NCBI GenBank assembly: GCA_027311125.1
Contig: DAICZO010000091.1
Coordinates: forward strand, 1 to 6,492
Direction: 5' to 3'
Source of the DNA: Acidobacteriaceae bacterium
GTDB taxonomy: Bacteria > Acidobacteriota > Terriglobia > Terriglobales > Acidobacteriaceae
DNA: 6,492 nt
Shown: piece by piece, positions 1-6,376 of the stretch
How positions within the stretch are numbered: the stretch's first letter is position 1
Layout of the letters: every line of letters starts with the position of its first letter
Made by a program: the position numbers and the translations under genes
Notes under the pieces: model-generated
Database searches by the model: none
The model's input: the letters and a program-made list of their open reading frames with translations, nothing else
Told to the model about the DNA's origin: nothing

Positions 1-663
1 CCGCGGACTGTTATCGTGTCCGGTGTCATAGGTGCAGAAACCCTCGACCAGTCCTGTCTTGCGCGTATCCCGATACTCCCGCAGCCAACTGTCCCAGCGG
101 CTGCAGGCACCATACGCTGTCACCAGCAACTCATCGTCGCCTGTGATCTGCGACAACTCCCATGCCGTGGCCGCAATCGGCACCACCATCTGGATCTGAC
201 CGTAGCCTCCGGCATTGTCCATCGGGTCGGCCAGCTTCACCGCAGCCGGCAACTGTCCGTCCGGTCGTTGCAGCGCAAAAAAGGCCATGTGGTTGTTCCG
301 CGCCACCTGTGCCGGAGTCGGTTGTCCCGGCAGCAGCGGTACAAACTGGCTCAGCGTTGCATACACCAGCCCCTCATGCGGAGCGCACTCCTGCCAGATG
401 CCCGGATACACCGCCCCTTCCACCAGCACCGGCCGAGGATACCGTGGCATCGTATGGACATTGCCGGCCAGCACTGCCAGTGCGGCGTCCCAGGTCGTCG
501 CCCAGCGGGGATCTTTATTAGGAAACGCCGGACGCTGCACCAGCCCAGCCGGGCCGCTGCCGGAGTCCGCTGCCAGAGCCTGGCCCGGCAGCAACGTCGC
601 TCCGGCGGCAAGGCCCGCAAGCTGCAAAAACTCTCTTCGCGAACGCTGCTTCGGTACTCGCAT
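1..663 (-). CDS. Tat-exported alpha/alpha-barrel glycoside hydrolase (GH63/MGH1-like), N-terminal 221 residues only
   Basis: The reading frame is open from the ATG at 663-661 to the left edge, so the C-terminal part lies outside the window. Residues 8-13 read SRREFL, a near-perfect twin-arginine motif. A hydrophobic stretch (about 14-26) and a signal-peptidase site ALA at 29-31 follow, so export of the folded protein across the inner membrane is expected. Downstream are an aromatic-rich segment with YPGIW (86-90), GYGQIQ (153-158), and TGHDNSPR (214-221) at the edge. In alpha/alpha(6)-barrel glycosidases of the GH63/GH37/MGH1 type, an Asp in an equivalent (D/E)SG.D.SPRW-like motif is the general acid; here that would be D217. 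Substrate cannot be read from this fragment; an alpha-glucoside or mannoside is possible. A GGAG Shine-Dalgarno sequence lies 6 nt before the ATG, which supports this start. The gene is divergent from mutY. I am sure that it is coding and Tat-exported, and moderately sure of the family. Confidence 0.82.
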   Translation of the reverse strand, partial: MRVPKQRSRREFLQLAGLAAGATLLPGQALAADSGSGPAGLVQRPAFPNKDPRWATTWDAALAVLAGNVHTMPRYPRPVLVEGAVYPGIWQECAPHEGLVYATLSQFVPLLPGQPTPAQVARNNHMAFFALQRPDGQLPAAVKLADPMDNAGGYGQIQMVVPIAATAWELSQITGDDELLVTAYGACSRWDSWLREYRDTRKTGLVEGFCTYDTGHDNSPR

Positions 664-680
664 AGACGGCTCCAGTGTAG
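664..680 (-). promoter_or_regulatory. -10-like box and Shine-Dalgarno of the glycosidase gene
   Basis: Read on the minus strand, TACACT (679-674; 4 of 6 matches to TATAAT) lies 10 nt before the ATG. GGAG (673-670) lies 6 nt before it. No good -35 hexamer is visible 16-18 nt upstream. If the box is used, the transcript would start about 0-4 nt before the ATG and would exclude the Shine-Dalgarno sequence. The two signals are therefore alternative explanations of initiation. Confidence 0.4.
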
Positions 681-704
681 TCCATCGCGAACACGCGTTA
701 GACT
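679..704. promoter_or_regulatory. Imperfect 26-bp dyad between divergent genes, possible operator
   Basis: The segment has the form AGTC-N3-CGCG-N4-CGCG-N3-GACT. Counting base pairs about its centre, 9 of 13 positions are complementary, against about 3 expected by chance. It lies in the middle of the 50-bp gap between the divergent glycosidase and mutY starts and touches both -10-like boxes. A dimeric regulator bound here could repress both genes. No regulator gene is seen in the window, so the operator role is inference. Confidence 0.3.
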
Positions 705-713
705 GGCAGAGGA
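699..713 (+). promoter_or_regulatory. -10-like box and purine-rich stretch before mutY
   Basis: TAGACT at 699-704 (4 of 6 to TATAAT) lies 9 nt before the mutY ATG. AGAGGA (708-713) abuts the ATG, which is too close for a normal Shine-Dalgarno sequence. A start of transcription at about 711 would give a nearly leaderless message. No convincing -35 is visible. The place where a -35 would sit (676-681) overlaps the -10-like box of the divergent gene. Confidence 0.35.
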
Positions 714-1928
714 ATGCCTCTACCACTTACCAAGAGACCTGAAAAAGACCTCGTACGCCCGGGTGGTGTGGGCCTCGATGCGGTGCAGGTGGTGGCTTTT
801 CGCCGCAGGCTCATGAACTGGTATCGTACCCACGCCCGGCAGCTCCCCTGGCGCGGCGTCAACGATCCCTACCGCACCTGGCTTTCGGAGATCATGCTCC
901 AGCAGACCCGCGTCGCTGCCGTCATCGATCGTTACAACGACTTCCTCGCTAAGTTTCCCACCATCGTTGCCTTGGCCCTGGCAACAGAGGCCGACGTTCT
1001 GGCCTCGTGGTCCGGCCTCGGCTACTACCGCCGCGCTCGCATGCTGCACCGCGCCGCCCAGTTCATCGTGCGCGAACATGCCGGTAAGCTTCCGTCGACC
1101 GCGCTCGAACTCAGAACGCTGCCCGGCATCGGCGAGTACACCTCCGCTGCCATCGCCAGCATCGCCTTCGGCGAAAGCGTCGCCGTGGTCGATGGCAATG
1201 TGGAACGGGTTTTGTTACGTATTACCGGTCGCCCCGAAGTCGCCACCGCGGCGGCTCGCAGCTTTGTCCAGGCACAGGCCAGCATGCTGGTGCCGAGGCG
1301 CCGGGCCAACAGCGAGGGCAATCCGCCCGGTGATCACAATCAGGCCATGATGGAGCTGGGCGCCACCATCTGCCTGCCTCGCGCACCGCTTTGCCCTCAG
1401 TGCCCCGTCTATGGCCTGTGCAAGACGCGAGGCGAGCACCTCACCCCGGCTCGCCCCCCCCAGCGCAGCCAGCCCGCCTCCTATCTGCTCAGCCTGCGCA
1501 AACGCGGAGTCATCACCGAGGTGCTGCTGGAAAAACGTCCCGACCACGCCAGCCTGATGCCCGGCATGTACGAGCTGCCCCAGTTGCCGGAGGCTGTCGT
1601 CGAAGGCCGCGAACCGCTGCTCCGCCTGCGTCACGCCATCACCAACACCAATTACTATGTGCGCATCTTTGCAGCGCGTGGGCCCCGCGATCGCACACTG
1701 CGCAAGTCCGTTCCCATCGCCGAGGGCGCACTCCACTGGGTACGCACCAGCCGCCTGGGCTCGGAGCCGCTCACCGGCCTGGCCCGCAAGGCACTACAGC
1801 GCCTCGACGTCATGGAGGTCCGCGCCGTCAGGATCGATGCCCAGCCCGATCTGCCCGACGAGGTCCACCTGCCACGTCCAGCCGGAGCCGCCGACGAGTG
1901 GAATGACGCCGACTTTGACGAGCTGTAA
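714..1928 (+). CDS. mutY: A/G-specific adenine DNA glycosylase MutY
   Basis: MutY removes adenine mispaired with 8-oxoguanine, preventing G:C to T:A transversions in base excision repair. The 404-residue product has the full architecture. The catalytic Glu is E59 in EIMLQQTR. The helix-hairpin-helix is LPGIGEYT (136-143), with Tyr142 where endonuclease III has its catalytic Lys and where Geobacillus MutY also has Tyr. The catalytic Asp is D160 in VVDGNVERV. The 4Fe-4S loop has Cys220, 227, 230 and 236 with the canonical X6-X2-X5 spacing. A NUDIX-like C-terminal domain (about 255-365) follows. It carries LMPGMYELPQ, but in place of the usual F-S-H loop after RH it reads AITNTN. An acidic tail of about 35 residues makes it longer than E. 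coli MutY (350). The ATG at 714 leaves about 28 residues before the conserved core; in-frame GTG codons at 768 and 783 are possible alternative starts. The M28 gene follows after 61 bp with no terminator visible. Confidence 0.95.
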   Translation: MPLPLTKRPEKDLVRPGGVGLDAVQVVAFRRRLMNWYRTHARQLPWRGVNDPYRTWLSEIMLQQTRVAAVIDRYNDFLAKFPTIVALALATEADVLASWSGLGYYRRARMLHRAAQFIVREHAGKLPSTALELRTLPGIGEYTSAAIASIAFGESVAVVDGNVERVLLRITGRPEVATAAARSFVQAQASMLVPRRRANSEGNPPGDHNQAMMELGATICLPRAPLCPQCPVYGLCKTRGEHLTPARPPQRSQPASYLLSLRKRGVITEVLLEKRPDHASLMPGMYELPQLPEAVVEGREPLLRLRHAITNTNYYVRIFAARGPRDRTLRKSVPIAEGALHWVRTSRLGSEPLTGLARKALQRLDVMEVRAVRIDAQPDLPDEVHLPRPAGAADEWNDADFDEL

Positions 1929-1969
1929 GATAACCTCTTCCTGCCAATTCGTATGTCTGTCATCAGCTT

Positions 1970-1980
1970 TAGATTTGGAG
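1970..1980 (+). promoter_or_regulatory. Shine-Dalgarno (GGAG) and weak -10-like box before the M28 peptidase gene
   Basis: GGAG at 1977-1980 lies 9 nt before the GTG at 1990 and supports that start. TAGATT at 1970-1975 matches TATAAT at 4 of 6 positions but has no clear -35. The gene could instead be read through from mutY, since the 61-bp gap has no hairpin with a T-run. Confidence 0.35.
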
Positions 1981-1989
1981 TGACCTAAC

Positions 1990-3699
1990 GTGAAAGTATC
2001 GAAGCTTGTACTCCTCGGTTCGTTGTTCAGTGGCGTCCTGCCGGTCGTCGCCCAGACGCCCACGCCCACATGGAACACCCCGGCACTGCGTGCTGCAGAG
2101 GCCTCCATCCGCGCGGAAAACATCCGCGCCCACGTCAAGTTTCTCTCCGACGATCTGCTCGAAGGCCGCGGTCCCGGCCTGCGTGGTGCGGAGCTGGCTG
2201 CGCAGTACATCGCCACCCAGTTCGCACTCGACGGCCTCAAGCCCGGCGGCGACAACGGCACCTACCTGCAGCAGATCAACTTCGTCGGGATGAACGTGAT
2301 CCCCGCCAGGACCACCTTCGCCCTGCTGCCACAACATGCCGCCGGCATGGGCATCGAGCTGCACTCCATCGATCTCAAATACGGCGACGACTACACCGTC
2401 AGCAACCGCACCCTCACCCCCACCGTCGACATCAACGCGCCCATCGTCTTCGTCGGCTATGGCGTCATCGCTCCGGAGTTCGGCTGGGACGACTACGCCG
2501 GCATCGACGTCAAGGGCAAGGTCATCCTCTGCATCGTCAGCGACCCACCATCGGACGACCCCAAGTTCTTCGGCGGCAAAGCCCTCACCTACTACGGGCG
2601 ATGGACCTACAAGTTTGAAGAGGCCGCCCGCCACGGCGCAGTCGGCGCGCTCATCATCCACCGCACTGACCTCGCCAGCTATGGCTGGGACGTCGTCAAG
2701 AACTCCAACACCAGCGAGAAGACCTATCTTCGCGACGACAAAGACCCGCAGTTGCAGGCTGCCAGTTGGATTCAGCTCGACGTCGCCCGCCAGATCTTCG
2801 CCTCCAGCGGCATGGACCTCAACCAGCAGATGACCGCCGCTGGTCAGCGCGGCTTCCACGCGCAGCAGCTACCCGTCCGTCTGCAGGCCCACGTGGAGAG
2901 CGTCGTGCGTCCATTTCAGGGCGCCAACGTCATCGGCATCCTGCCCGGTACCGACGTCGCTAATTCGACCACCAAAGCCGTCAAGGACCAGGCCGTTCTG
3001 TACACCGCGCACTACGATCACCTCGGCTTCGTCCCCGGCATGAAGGGCGACAACATCTACAACGGCGCCGCTGACAACGCCACTGGCTGCGGCATGTTGC
3101 TGGAGATGGCCCGCGCCTGGACCGCCTCCGCCCTGCATCCCAGGCACTCCGTCATCTTCGCGTCCGTCACCGCGGAGGAGCAGGGCCTGCTCGGCAGCGA
3201 ATATCTCGGCCAGCATCCCCCCATCCCTGCCGCCCAGATTGCACTCGACATCAACTACGACATGGTACTGCCCATCGGCATCCCCCGCCAGATCGACGTC
3301 AACGGAGCCCAGCGCACCGACTTCTTTCCTGTCGTCCAAGCCACCGCGAAACGCTTCGATCTCGCCATCGTTCCTGATCCCCGACCGGAGGCCGGCAGCT
3401 ACTACCGCTCCGACCACTTCAGCCTCTCGCGCGTCGGCATTCCCGCCTTCTCCGTGGACACCGGCGTACTCTTCCAGGGCCACGACGAAGCCTGGGGACG
3501 CAAAAAATTCGAGGACTTTACCGCCCACGATTACCACAACTTCAGCGACAACTATCACCCCGACTGGGACTTCAACGGCAACGCCAAACTCGACCGCTTC
3601 GGCATGGAGCTAGGCTGGCAGGCTATCAACGCTACCCACACCATCCACTGGAACCCCAACGACGAGTTCGAGGCTGCCCGCAAGGCCAGCCAGCAGTAG
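1990..3699 (+). CDS. Secreted M28-family zinc aminopeptidase with PA domain
   Basis: This 569-residue protein begins at a GTG and has a Sec signal peptide: Lys at 2 and 5, a hydrophobic core at 6-20, and a likely cut after VVA21. It should therefore act in the periplasm or outside the cell. A protease-associated (PA) domain covers about 130-310, including VFVGYGV (153-159) and VKGKVIL. The M28 catalytic domain follows with the full two-zinc set: H341 and D343 in AHYDHLG, bridging D362 in GAADNATG, general-base E396 and ligand E397 in TAEEQGLLGS, D424 in INYDM, and H476 in RSDHFS. The C-terminal HDYHNFSDNYHPDWDF stretch matches the DYH..SD.. motif common in this family. Members cleave N-terminal residues from peptides; specificity cannot be read here. 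Nothing is broken or missing. The stop lies 5 bp from the stop of the convergent zinc-ribbon gene. Confidence 0.93.
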   Translation: MKVSKLVLLGSLFSGVLPVVAQTPTPTWNTPALRAAEASIRAENIRAHVKFLSDDLLEGRGPGLRGAELAAQYIATQFALDGLKPGGDNGTYLQQINFVGMNVIPARTTFALLPQHAAGMGIELHSIDLKYGDDYTVSNRTLTPTVDINAPIVFVGYGVIAPEFGWDDYAGIDVKGKVILCIVSDPPSDDPKFFGGKALTYYGRWTYKFEEAARHGAVGALIIHRTDLASYGWDVVKNSNTSEKTYLRDDKDPQLQAASWIQLDVARQIFASSGMDLNQQMTAAGQRGFHAQQLPVRLQAHVESVVRPFQGANVIGILPGTDVANSTTKAVKDQAVLYTAHYDHLGFVPGMKGDNIYNGAADNATGCGMLLEMARAWTASALHPRHSVIFASVTAEEQGLLGSEYLGQHPPIPAAQIALDINYDMVLPIGIPRQIDVNGAQRTDFFPVVQATAKRFDLAIVPDPRPEAGSYYRSDHFSLSRVGIPAFSVDTGVLFQGHDEAWGRKKFEDFTAHDYHNFSDNYHPDWDFNGNAKLDRFGMELGWQAINATHTIHWNPNDEFEAARKASQQ

Positions 3700-3704
3700 C
3701 GGCG

Positions 3705-3899
3705 CTAGTAGAAGTCGGCGCAGCTCAGAAAGTACCCGCACGTCCGGCACACCAGCTTGCAACGGCTGTCCTGCAGCCGGCTCGAGCACGTCGGGCAATA
3801 GACGCAGTGGTGTTCGTCCGGCAGGGTGCACACGGTTGATTCTGTTGCACTCACCGTCGTTTCGTCAGCCTCGGTCTGCATGGCAAGGGGACTCCGCAT
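3705..3899 (-). CDS. Small Cys-rich zinc-ribbon-like protein (64 aa)
   Basis: This short protein has eight cysteines (24, 32, 35, 38, 47, 51, 54, 60). Two CxxC pairs, CPTC (35-38) and CRTC (51-54), are spaced as in a zinc ribbon. The C-terminal end, CKLVCRTCGYFLSCADFY, looks strongly constrained. From memory, similar short proteins with a CGYF.SC.DFY ending occur in acidobacteria and some deltaproteobacteria-like groups, with no assigned function. The first 30 residues look disordered and acidic. The start is uncertain: the ATG at 3899 has no Shine-Dalgarno, while Met7 (3881) has GGAG about 10 nt upstream. It overlaps a 73-residue frame (3610-3831) that shows no family features and that I rejected. 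It is convergent with the M28 gene, 5 bp apart, so the transcripts probably overlap. A structural zinc site is likely; the role is unknown. Confidence 0.72.
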   Translation of the reverse strand: MRSPLAMQTEADETTVSATESTVCTLPDEHHCVYCPTCSSRLQDSRCKLVCRTCGYFLSCADFY

Positions 3900-4051
3900 G
3901 GCGATAGCCTAAATCATTCGCACAGAAAAGAAACACCCGTTCACGACGTAGGAGCATCCTATCCGGTACAGTGCCAAGTAGCCGGCGATCGTCCGGCCAC
4001 GTAACTGGAATACGTTATACCTATCAATCTCGACCAACATTTTTGATCCAC

Positions 4052-4059
4052 AAGGAGAG
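4052..4059 (+). promoter_or_regulatory. Shine-Dalgarno of osmC, with notes on the 3900-4064 gap
   Basis: AAGGAGAG at 4052-4059 is the strongest ribosome-binding site in the window, and its AAGGAG core ends 7 nt before the osmC ATG. The rest of the 165-bp gap holds a TATACC (4016-4021) that could be a weak -10 without a recognisable -35. It also holds two short inverted repeats, TAGGA-gca-TCCTA (3949-3961) and GCCGG-N7-CCGGC (3981-3997). No gene is supported there. Confidence 0.7.
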
Positions 4060-4064
4060 TAACG

Positions 4065-4493
4065 ATGAATCGCAGCGGAAGTGCAGTGTGGCATGGCGGA
4101 CTCAAGGACGGAAAAGGAACCGTTTCAACTCAGTCCGGCGCATTGAAAGAGATTCAGTATAGCTTCGGTTCGCGCTTCGAGAGCGGCGTAGGCAGCAACC
4201 CTGAGGAACTCCTCGGCGCGGCCCATGCTGGCTGCTACTCCATGGCGCTCAGCTCGCAGTTCACCCAGGCTGGCCTCACCCCCGACACCATCGAGACCAC
4301 CGCCGTCGTCACTCTGGAGCTACTGCCTGAGGGCGGCCCCACCATCACCAAAATCCACCTCACCACCAAGGTCAAGGCCTCCGGCATCGACAAGGCCAAG
4401 TTCGACGAACTGGCCAACACCGCCAAGGTCGGCTGCCCGCTCTCCAAGGTCCTCAAGGCCGCCGAGATCACCCTGGATGCAACTCTGCTCTAA
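4065..4493 (+). CDS. osmC: OsmC-family organic hydroperoxide reductase
   Basis: OsmC proteins are cytoplasmic dimers that reduce organic hydroperoxides through a reactive-Cys/resolving-Cys pair. The 142-residue length equals that of E. coli OsmC, and the sequence is collinear with it throughout. GKGTVST lies at 17-23, the active-site Arg is expected at R37 in SRFE, and NPEELLGAAHAGC (45-57) gives peroxidatic C57. ITKI (94-97) and GCPLSKVLKA give resolving C124. The GCP..KVLKA.EITLD ending assigns it to the OsmC branch rather than Ohr. It stands alone: it has its own ribosome-binding site, a gap upstream and a hairpin downstream, so it is probably monocistronic. In other bacteria osmC is induced by osmotic stress or stationary phase; nothing in this upstream region identifies its regulator. 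Confidence 0.95.
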   Translation: MNRSGSAVWHGGLKDGKGTVSTQSGALKEIQYSFGSRFESGVGSNPEELLGAAHAGCYSMALSSQFTQAGLTPDTIETTAVVTLELLPEGGPTITKIHLTTKVKASGIDKAKFDELANTAKVGCPLSKVLKAAEITLDATLL

Positions 4494-4531
4494 TCCGCGA
4501 CCCGGCTCTCAGCAGCCTCAGAAGCCATCAC

Positions 4532-4564
4532 GAAGAACGCCTGCCTCCATGGCAGGCGTTCTTC
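4532..4564. terminator. Hairpin between convergent osmC and CDF genes, probable bidirectional terminator
   Basis: A perfect 14-bp inverted repeat (4532-4545 and 4551-4564, arm GAAGAACGCCTGCC) surrounds a 5-nt loop, TCCAT. It lies 38 bp past the osmC stop and 38 bp from the stop of the transporter on the opposite strand. The arm ends are T-rich on either strand (GTTCTTC), but no long T-run follows. It could stop transcription from both sides or protect the 3' ends. Confidence 0.8.
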
Positions 4565-4602
4565 TGTTCGATCAGCAATAAATCTGCACCCGTCATCACA
4601 GC

Positions 4603-5556
4603 CTAGTGCGAGTGGTTGTGCCCATGGTGATGATGGCCATGCGCACCGGCTGCCTCCAACTCTGGCGGCGCGGAGCAGCCATGCGTGGTCTCGCAACCCG
4701 TCGTCTCAAACTGGATCGTCGTATGCGTAATGTGGAAGCGGTCCCGCAGCGCGCAGTTAATCCCGTTCAGAATCGCACCGCAGTCCGACATCGGCATATC
4801 GGCGATGGTCACGTGGCTGGCCAGCGCATGGGAGCTGGACCCCAGCGACCACACATGCAGATCGTGGACATCCAGCACGCCCTCCACCTCCTGCATCGCC
4901 TCCAGTACCTGCCCCAGCTTCAGCGTGCGCGGCGTGCCTTCCAGCAGAATATTCAGCGTCTCCCGAATGATCCCCACCGAGCTCCACAGAATCATCGCCG
5001 CAATCAGCAGCGACAGCACTGGGTCGATCCACATCATGCCTGTCCACAGAATCCCCAGGCCACCAGCGATCACCGCCGCCGTCGAAAGCGTATCGCCCAG
5101 CATGTGCAGAAACACGCCGCGAATATTCACGTCGCCCGAAGACTTCCATAGCAGCGTCGCAATCGTACCGTTCATCACGACGCCCGCTGCCGCGACAATC
5201 ATCATCTGCTTCGGGTGAACGGACACCGGATCGGCCAGCCGGTGCAGCGCCTCCACCCCAATCCACACCGACAGCACCACCAGCGTCACCGCGTTCACAA
5301 ACGCAGCCAGCACACCCGCCCGCTGGTAGCCAAAGGTCTTCTCCGCCGTCGCCGGACGCGCCTGAAAGTACACCGCCACAAACGACAGCAAAATCGCCAA
5401 CAGGTCCGAGACGTTATGTCCCGCCTCGGAGATCAGCGCCAGCGAGTGCGCCCGCAACCCAAAAATAAACGTCGCCACCACATAGGCTGACGTCAACACC
5501 ATGGAGAACTTCAGCACCCGCTGCATCGTACGGTTCGGACTGGCGACCATGTGCAT
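4603..5556 (-). CDS. Cation diffusion facilitator (CDF) zinc/cobalt exporter, CzcD/ZitB type
   Basis: CDF proteins are inner-membrane dimers that export Zn2+ or related ions in exchange for protons. This 317-residue product has six predicted membrane helices, at roughly 14-34, 40-63, 80-105, 117-138, 147-173 and 175-196. The transport site is H47-x3-D51 in helix 2 (EAGHNVSD) and H151-x3-D155 in helix 5 (HMLGD). This H/D-H/D set is typical of Zn2+ (and Co2+) carriers; Mn carriers lack these histidines. A cytoplasmic ferredoxin-like domain follows (about 200-285), with LLEGTPR and HDLHVWSLGS (231-240). The helix 4-5 loop, which is often His-rich in this family, has no His. Instead the C-terminus carries two Cys (288, 294) and eight His within the last twelve residues. 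The ATG at 5556 is preceded by GGA and a -10-like box. The gene lies 50 bp downstream of the membrane-protein gene on the same strand. Confidence 0.94.
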   Translation of the reverse strand: MHMVASPNRTMQRVLKFSMVLTSAYVVATFIFGLRAHSLALISEAGHNVSDLLAILLSFVAVYFQARPATAEKTFGYQRAGVLAAFVNAVTLVVLSVWIGVEALHRLADPVSVHPKQMMIVAAAGVVMNGTIATLLWKSSGDVNIRGVFLHMLGDTLSTAAVIAGGLGILWTGMMWIDPVLSLLIAAMILWSSVGIIRETLNILLEGTPRTLKLGQVLEAMQEVEGVLDVHDLHVWSLGSSSHALASHVTIADMPMSDCGAILNGINCALRDRFHITHTTIQFETTGCETTHGCSAPPELEAAGAHGHHHHGHNHSH

Positions 5557-5569
5557 AGCTTCCAGTGTA
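5557..5569 (-). promoter_or_regulatory. -10-like box before the CDF gene
   Basis: On the minus strand, TACACT (5569-5564) followed by GGA lies 7 nt before the ATG at 5556. The 10-mer CTACACTGGA (5570-5561) is identical to that before the glycosidase gene (680-671). No clear -35 is visible. Transcription from this box would start at or next to the ATG. Confidence 0.35.
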
Positions 5570-5606
5570 GCCCGCGACCGCCCGGCGATTCCATCACCCC
5601 ACCGTC

Positions 5607-6176
5607 TCAGGCCGGGGAATGCTCCTTGGCCGCCTGCTCGTCCGCAGCACCAGTACCATCGCTCACGTTCTCCCCACGCAGCCCCGCTGGCCCCGCTGCT
5701 CCCGCTGCCTCATCCGTCCGACGTTCTCGCAAAGGATGAAATCCTAACCGCAGCCCACTCCACGACTCCGACACCACGATGCTGTTGCCCGGGTTGCGCG
5801 GGTCGAACCGCACCTGCACTGGCAGGTCGATGCGCACATGCTCGACAAATTGCGGCAACAGGCTTACATCCTGGGCGCACTCGTACGTCACCCCCGCAAT
5901 GCTGTAGCGATACAGCAGCATCGTCGGCATGGTTGGCCCACCCTCCCCCGCGGAGGAGGCCAGCCACTGCGTCTCGGTGATGCTCCCGTCGGTAAGCCGT
6001 CCCGTCCTGGCCAGCAGCTCGCGGCGTATCTGTTCCCGCTCCGCCGGGGTTACCCGATGACGCGTCAGCAGGTAGCCGGTCACACCCGCCACTGCCCCCA
6101 GAAAAAGCCCAAAAGGCACCAGGTTCCGCGGAAAGCGGAGCAGGACCGGCAACTGGGATGGAATCGACGCAAACAC
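5607..6176 (-). CDS. One-helix membrane protein of uncertain family, DUF3592-like; start unresolved
   Basis: From the GTG at 6176 the product has 189 residues: a short basic N-terminus (RFPRN), one membrane helix (about 19-38, LVPFGLFLGAVAGVTGYLL), and a domain that looks real. That domain contains TGRLTDGSI, then LLYRYSIAGVTYECAQDV (87-104), then VRFDPRNPGNSIVV (122-135). The pattern of a helix followed by a beta-rich domain with Y.Y.V.GV.Y and a V.YDP.NP motif recalls DUF3592-type proteins; this is recognition by eye. The tail (about 155-189) is Ala/Gly/Glu-rich and probably disordered. The same frame stays open to a GTG at 6452 (281 residues, AGGAG 4 nt upstream), with other candidate starts at ATG 6389 and GTG 6284 (GGAGG 4 nt upstream). 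I chose 6176 because the extra N-terminus is Gly/Val-rich without recognisable features and would overlap the divergent gene. Function unknown. It may be co-transcribed with the CDF gene 50 bp downstream. Confidence 0.6.
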   Translation of the reverse strand: MFASIPSQLPVLLRFPRNLVPFGLFLGAVAGVTGYLLTRHRVTPAEREQIRRELLARTGRLTDGSITETQWLASSAGEGGPTMPTMLLYRYSIAGVTYECAQDVSLLPQFVEHVRIDLPVQVRFDPRNPGNSIVVSESWSGLRLGFHPLRERRTDEAAGAAGPAGLRGENVSDGTGAADEQAAKEHSPA

Positions 6177-6370
6177 AGGGCTCTGCGCAGAAGGATAGCC
6201 TATCCCGGCCAGCGAAAGTGGCTCGTAACGCGCTCCAACGTTGGCAGACCTTGTTCCCGCCACCAAAAGCCCCCATCCGGCCACAGGGCCTCCGCGGCTG
6301 CCAACCCTCCCGCACCAAAGCACCGCGACTACCCCGGACACCCCGTCCCAGCCCCCTGCTGGATTGGCGA

Positions 6371-6376
6371 TATACT
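6371..6376 (+). promoter_or_regulatory. -10-like box TATACT before the right-edge gene
   Basis: TATACT matches TATAAT at 5 of 6 positions and lies 11 nt before the ATG at 6388. This arrangement matches the boxes before mutY, the glycosidase and the CDF gene. There is no recognisable -35 and no Shine-Dalgarno between the box and the ATG. Confidence 0.4.

Noticed and set aside
16..816. Long plus-strand open frame of 266 codons at the left edge
   Set aside because: It is antisense to the Tat-signal glycosidase, Arg/Gln/His-rich without any domain, and runs into mutY. It is a shadow of GC-rich coding sequence.
1969..2859. Minus-strand open frame of 296 codons inside the M28 gene
   Set aside because: Val/Gly/Asp-rich shadow antisense to a protein with a complete signal peptide, PA domain and zinc ligands.
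3610..3831. 73-codon minus-strand frame overlapping the end of the M28 gene and the zinc-ribbon gene
   Set aside because: Low-complexity Leu/Pro/Val composition. The overlapping frame 3705-3899 has the structured CxxC pattern instead.
3909..4094. 61-codon minus-strand frame across the osmC promoter region
   Set aside because: It overlaps the osmC ribbon-binding site and start, has no ribosome-binding site that I can see, and no recognisable features.
3903..6202. 9-mer GATAGCCTA at both 3903-3911 and 6194-6202, each upstream of a minus-strand start
   Set aside because: Dozens of 9-mer matches are expected by chance in a window this size, and the distances to the starts differ (3 nt against 17 nt).
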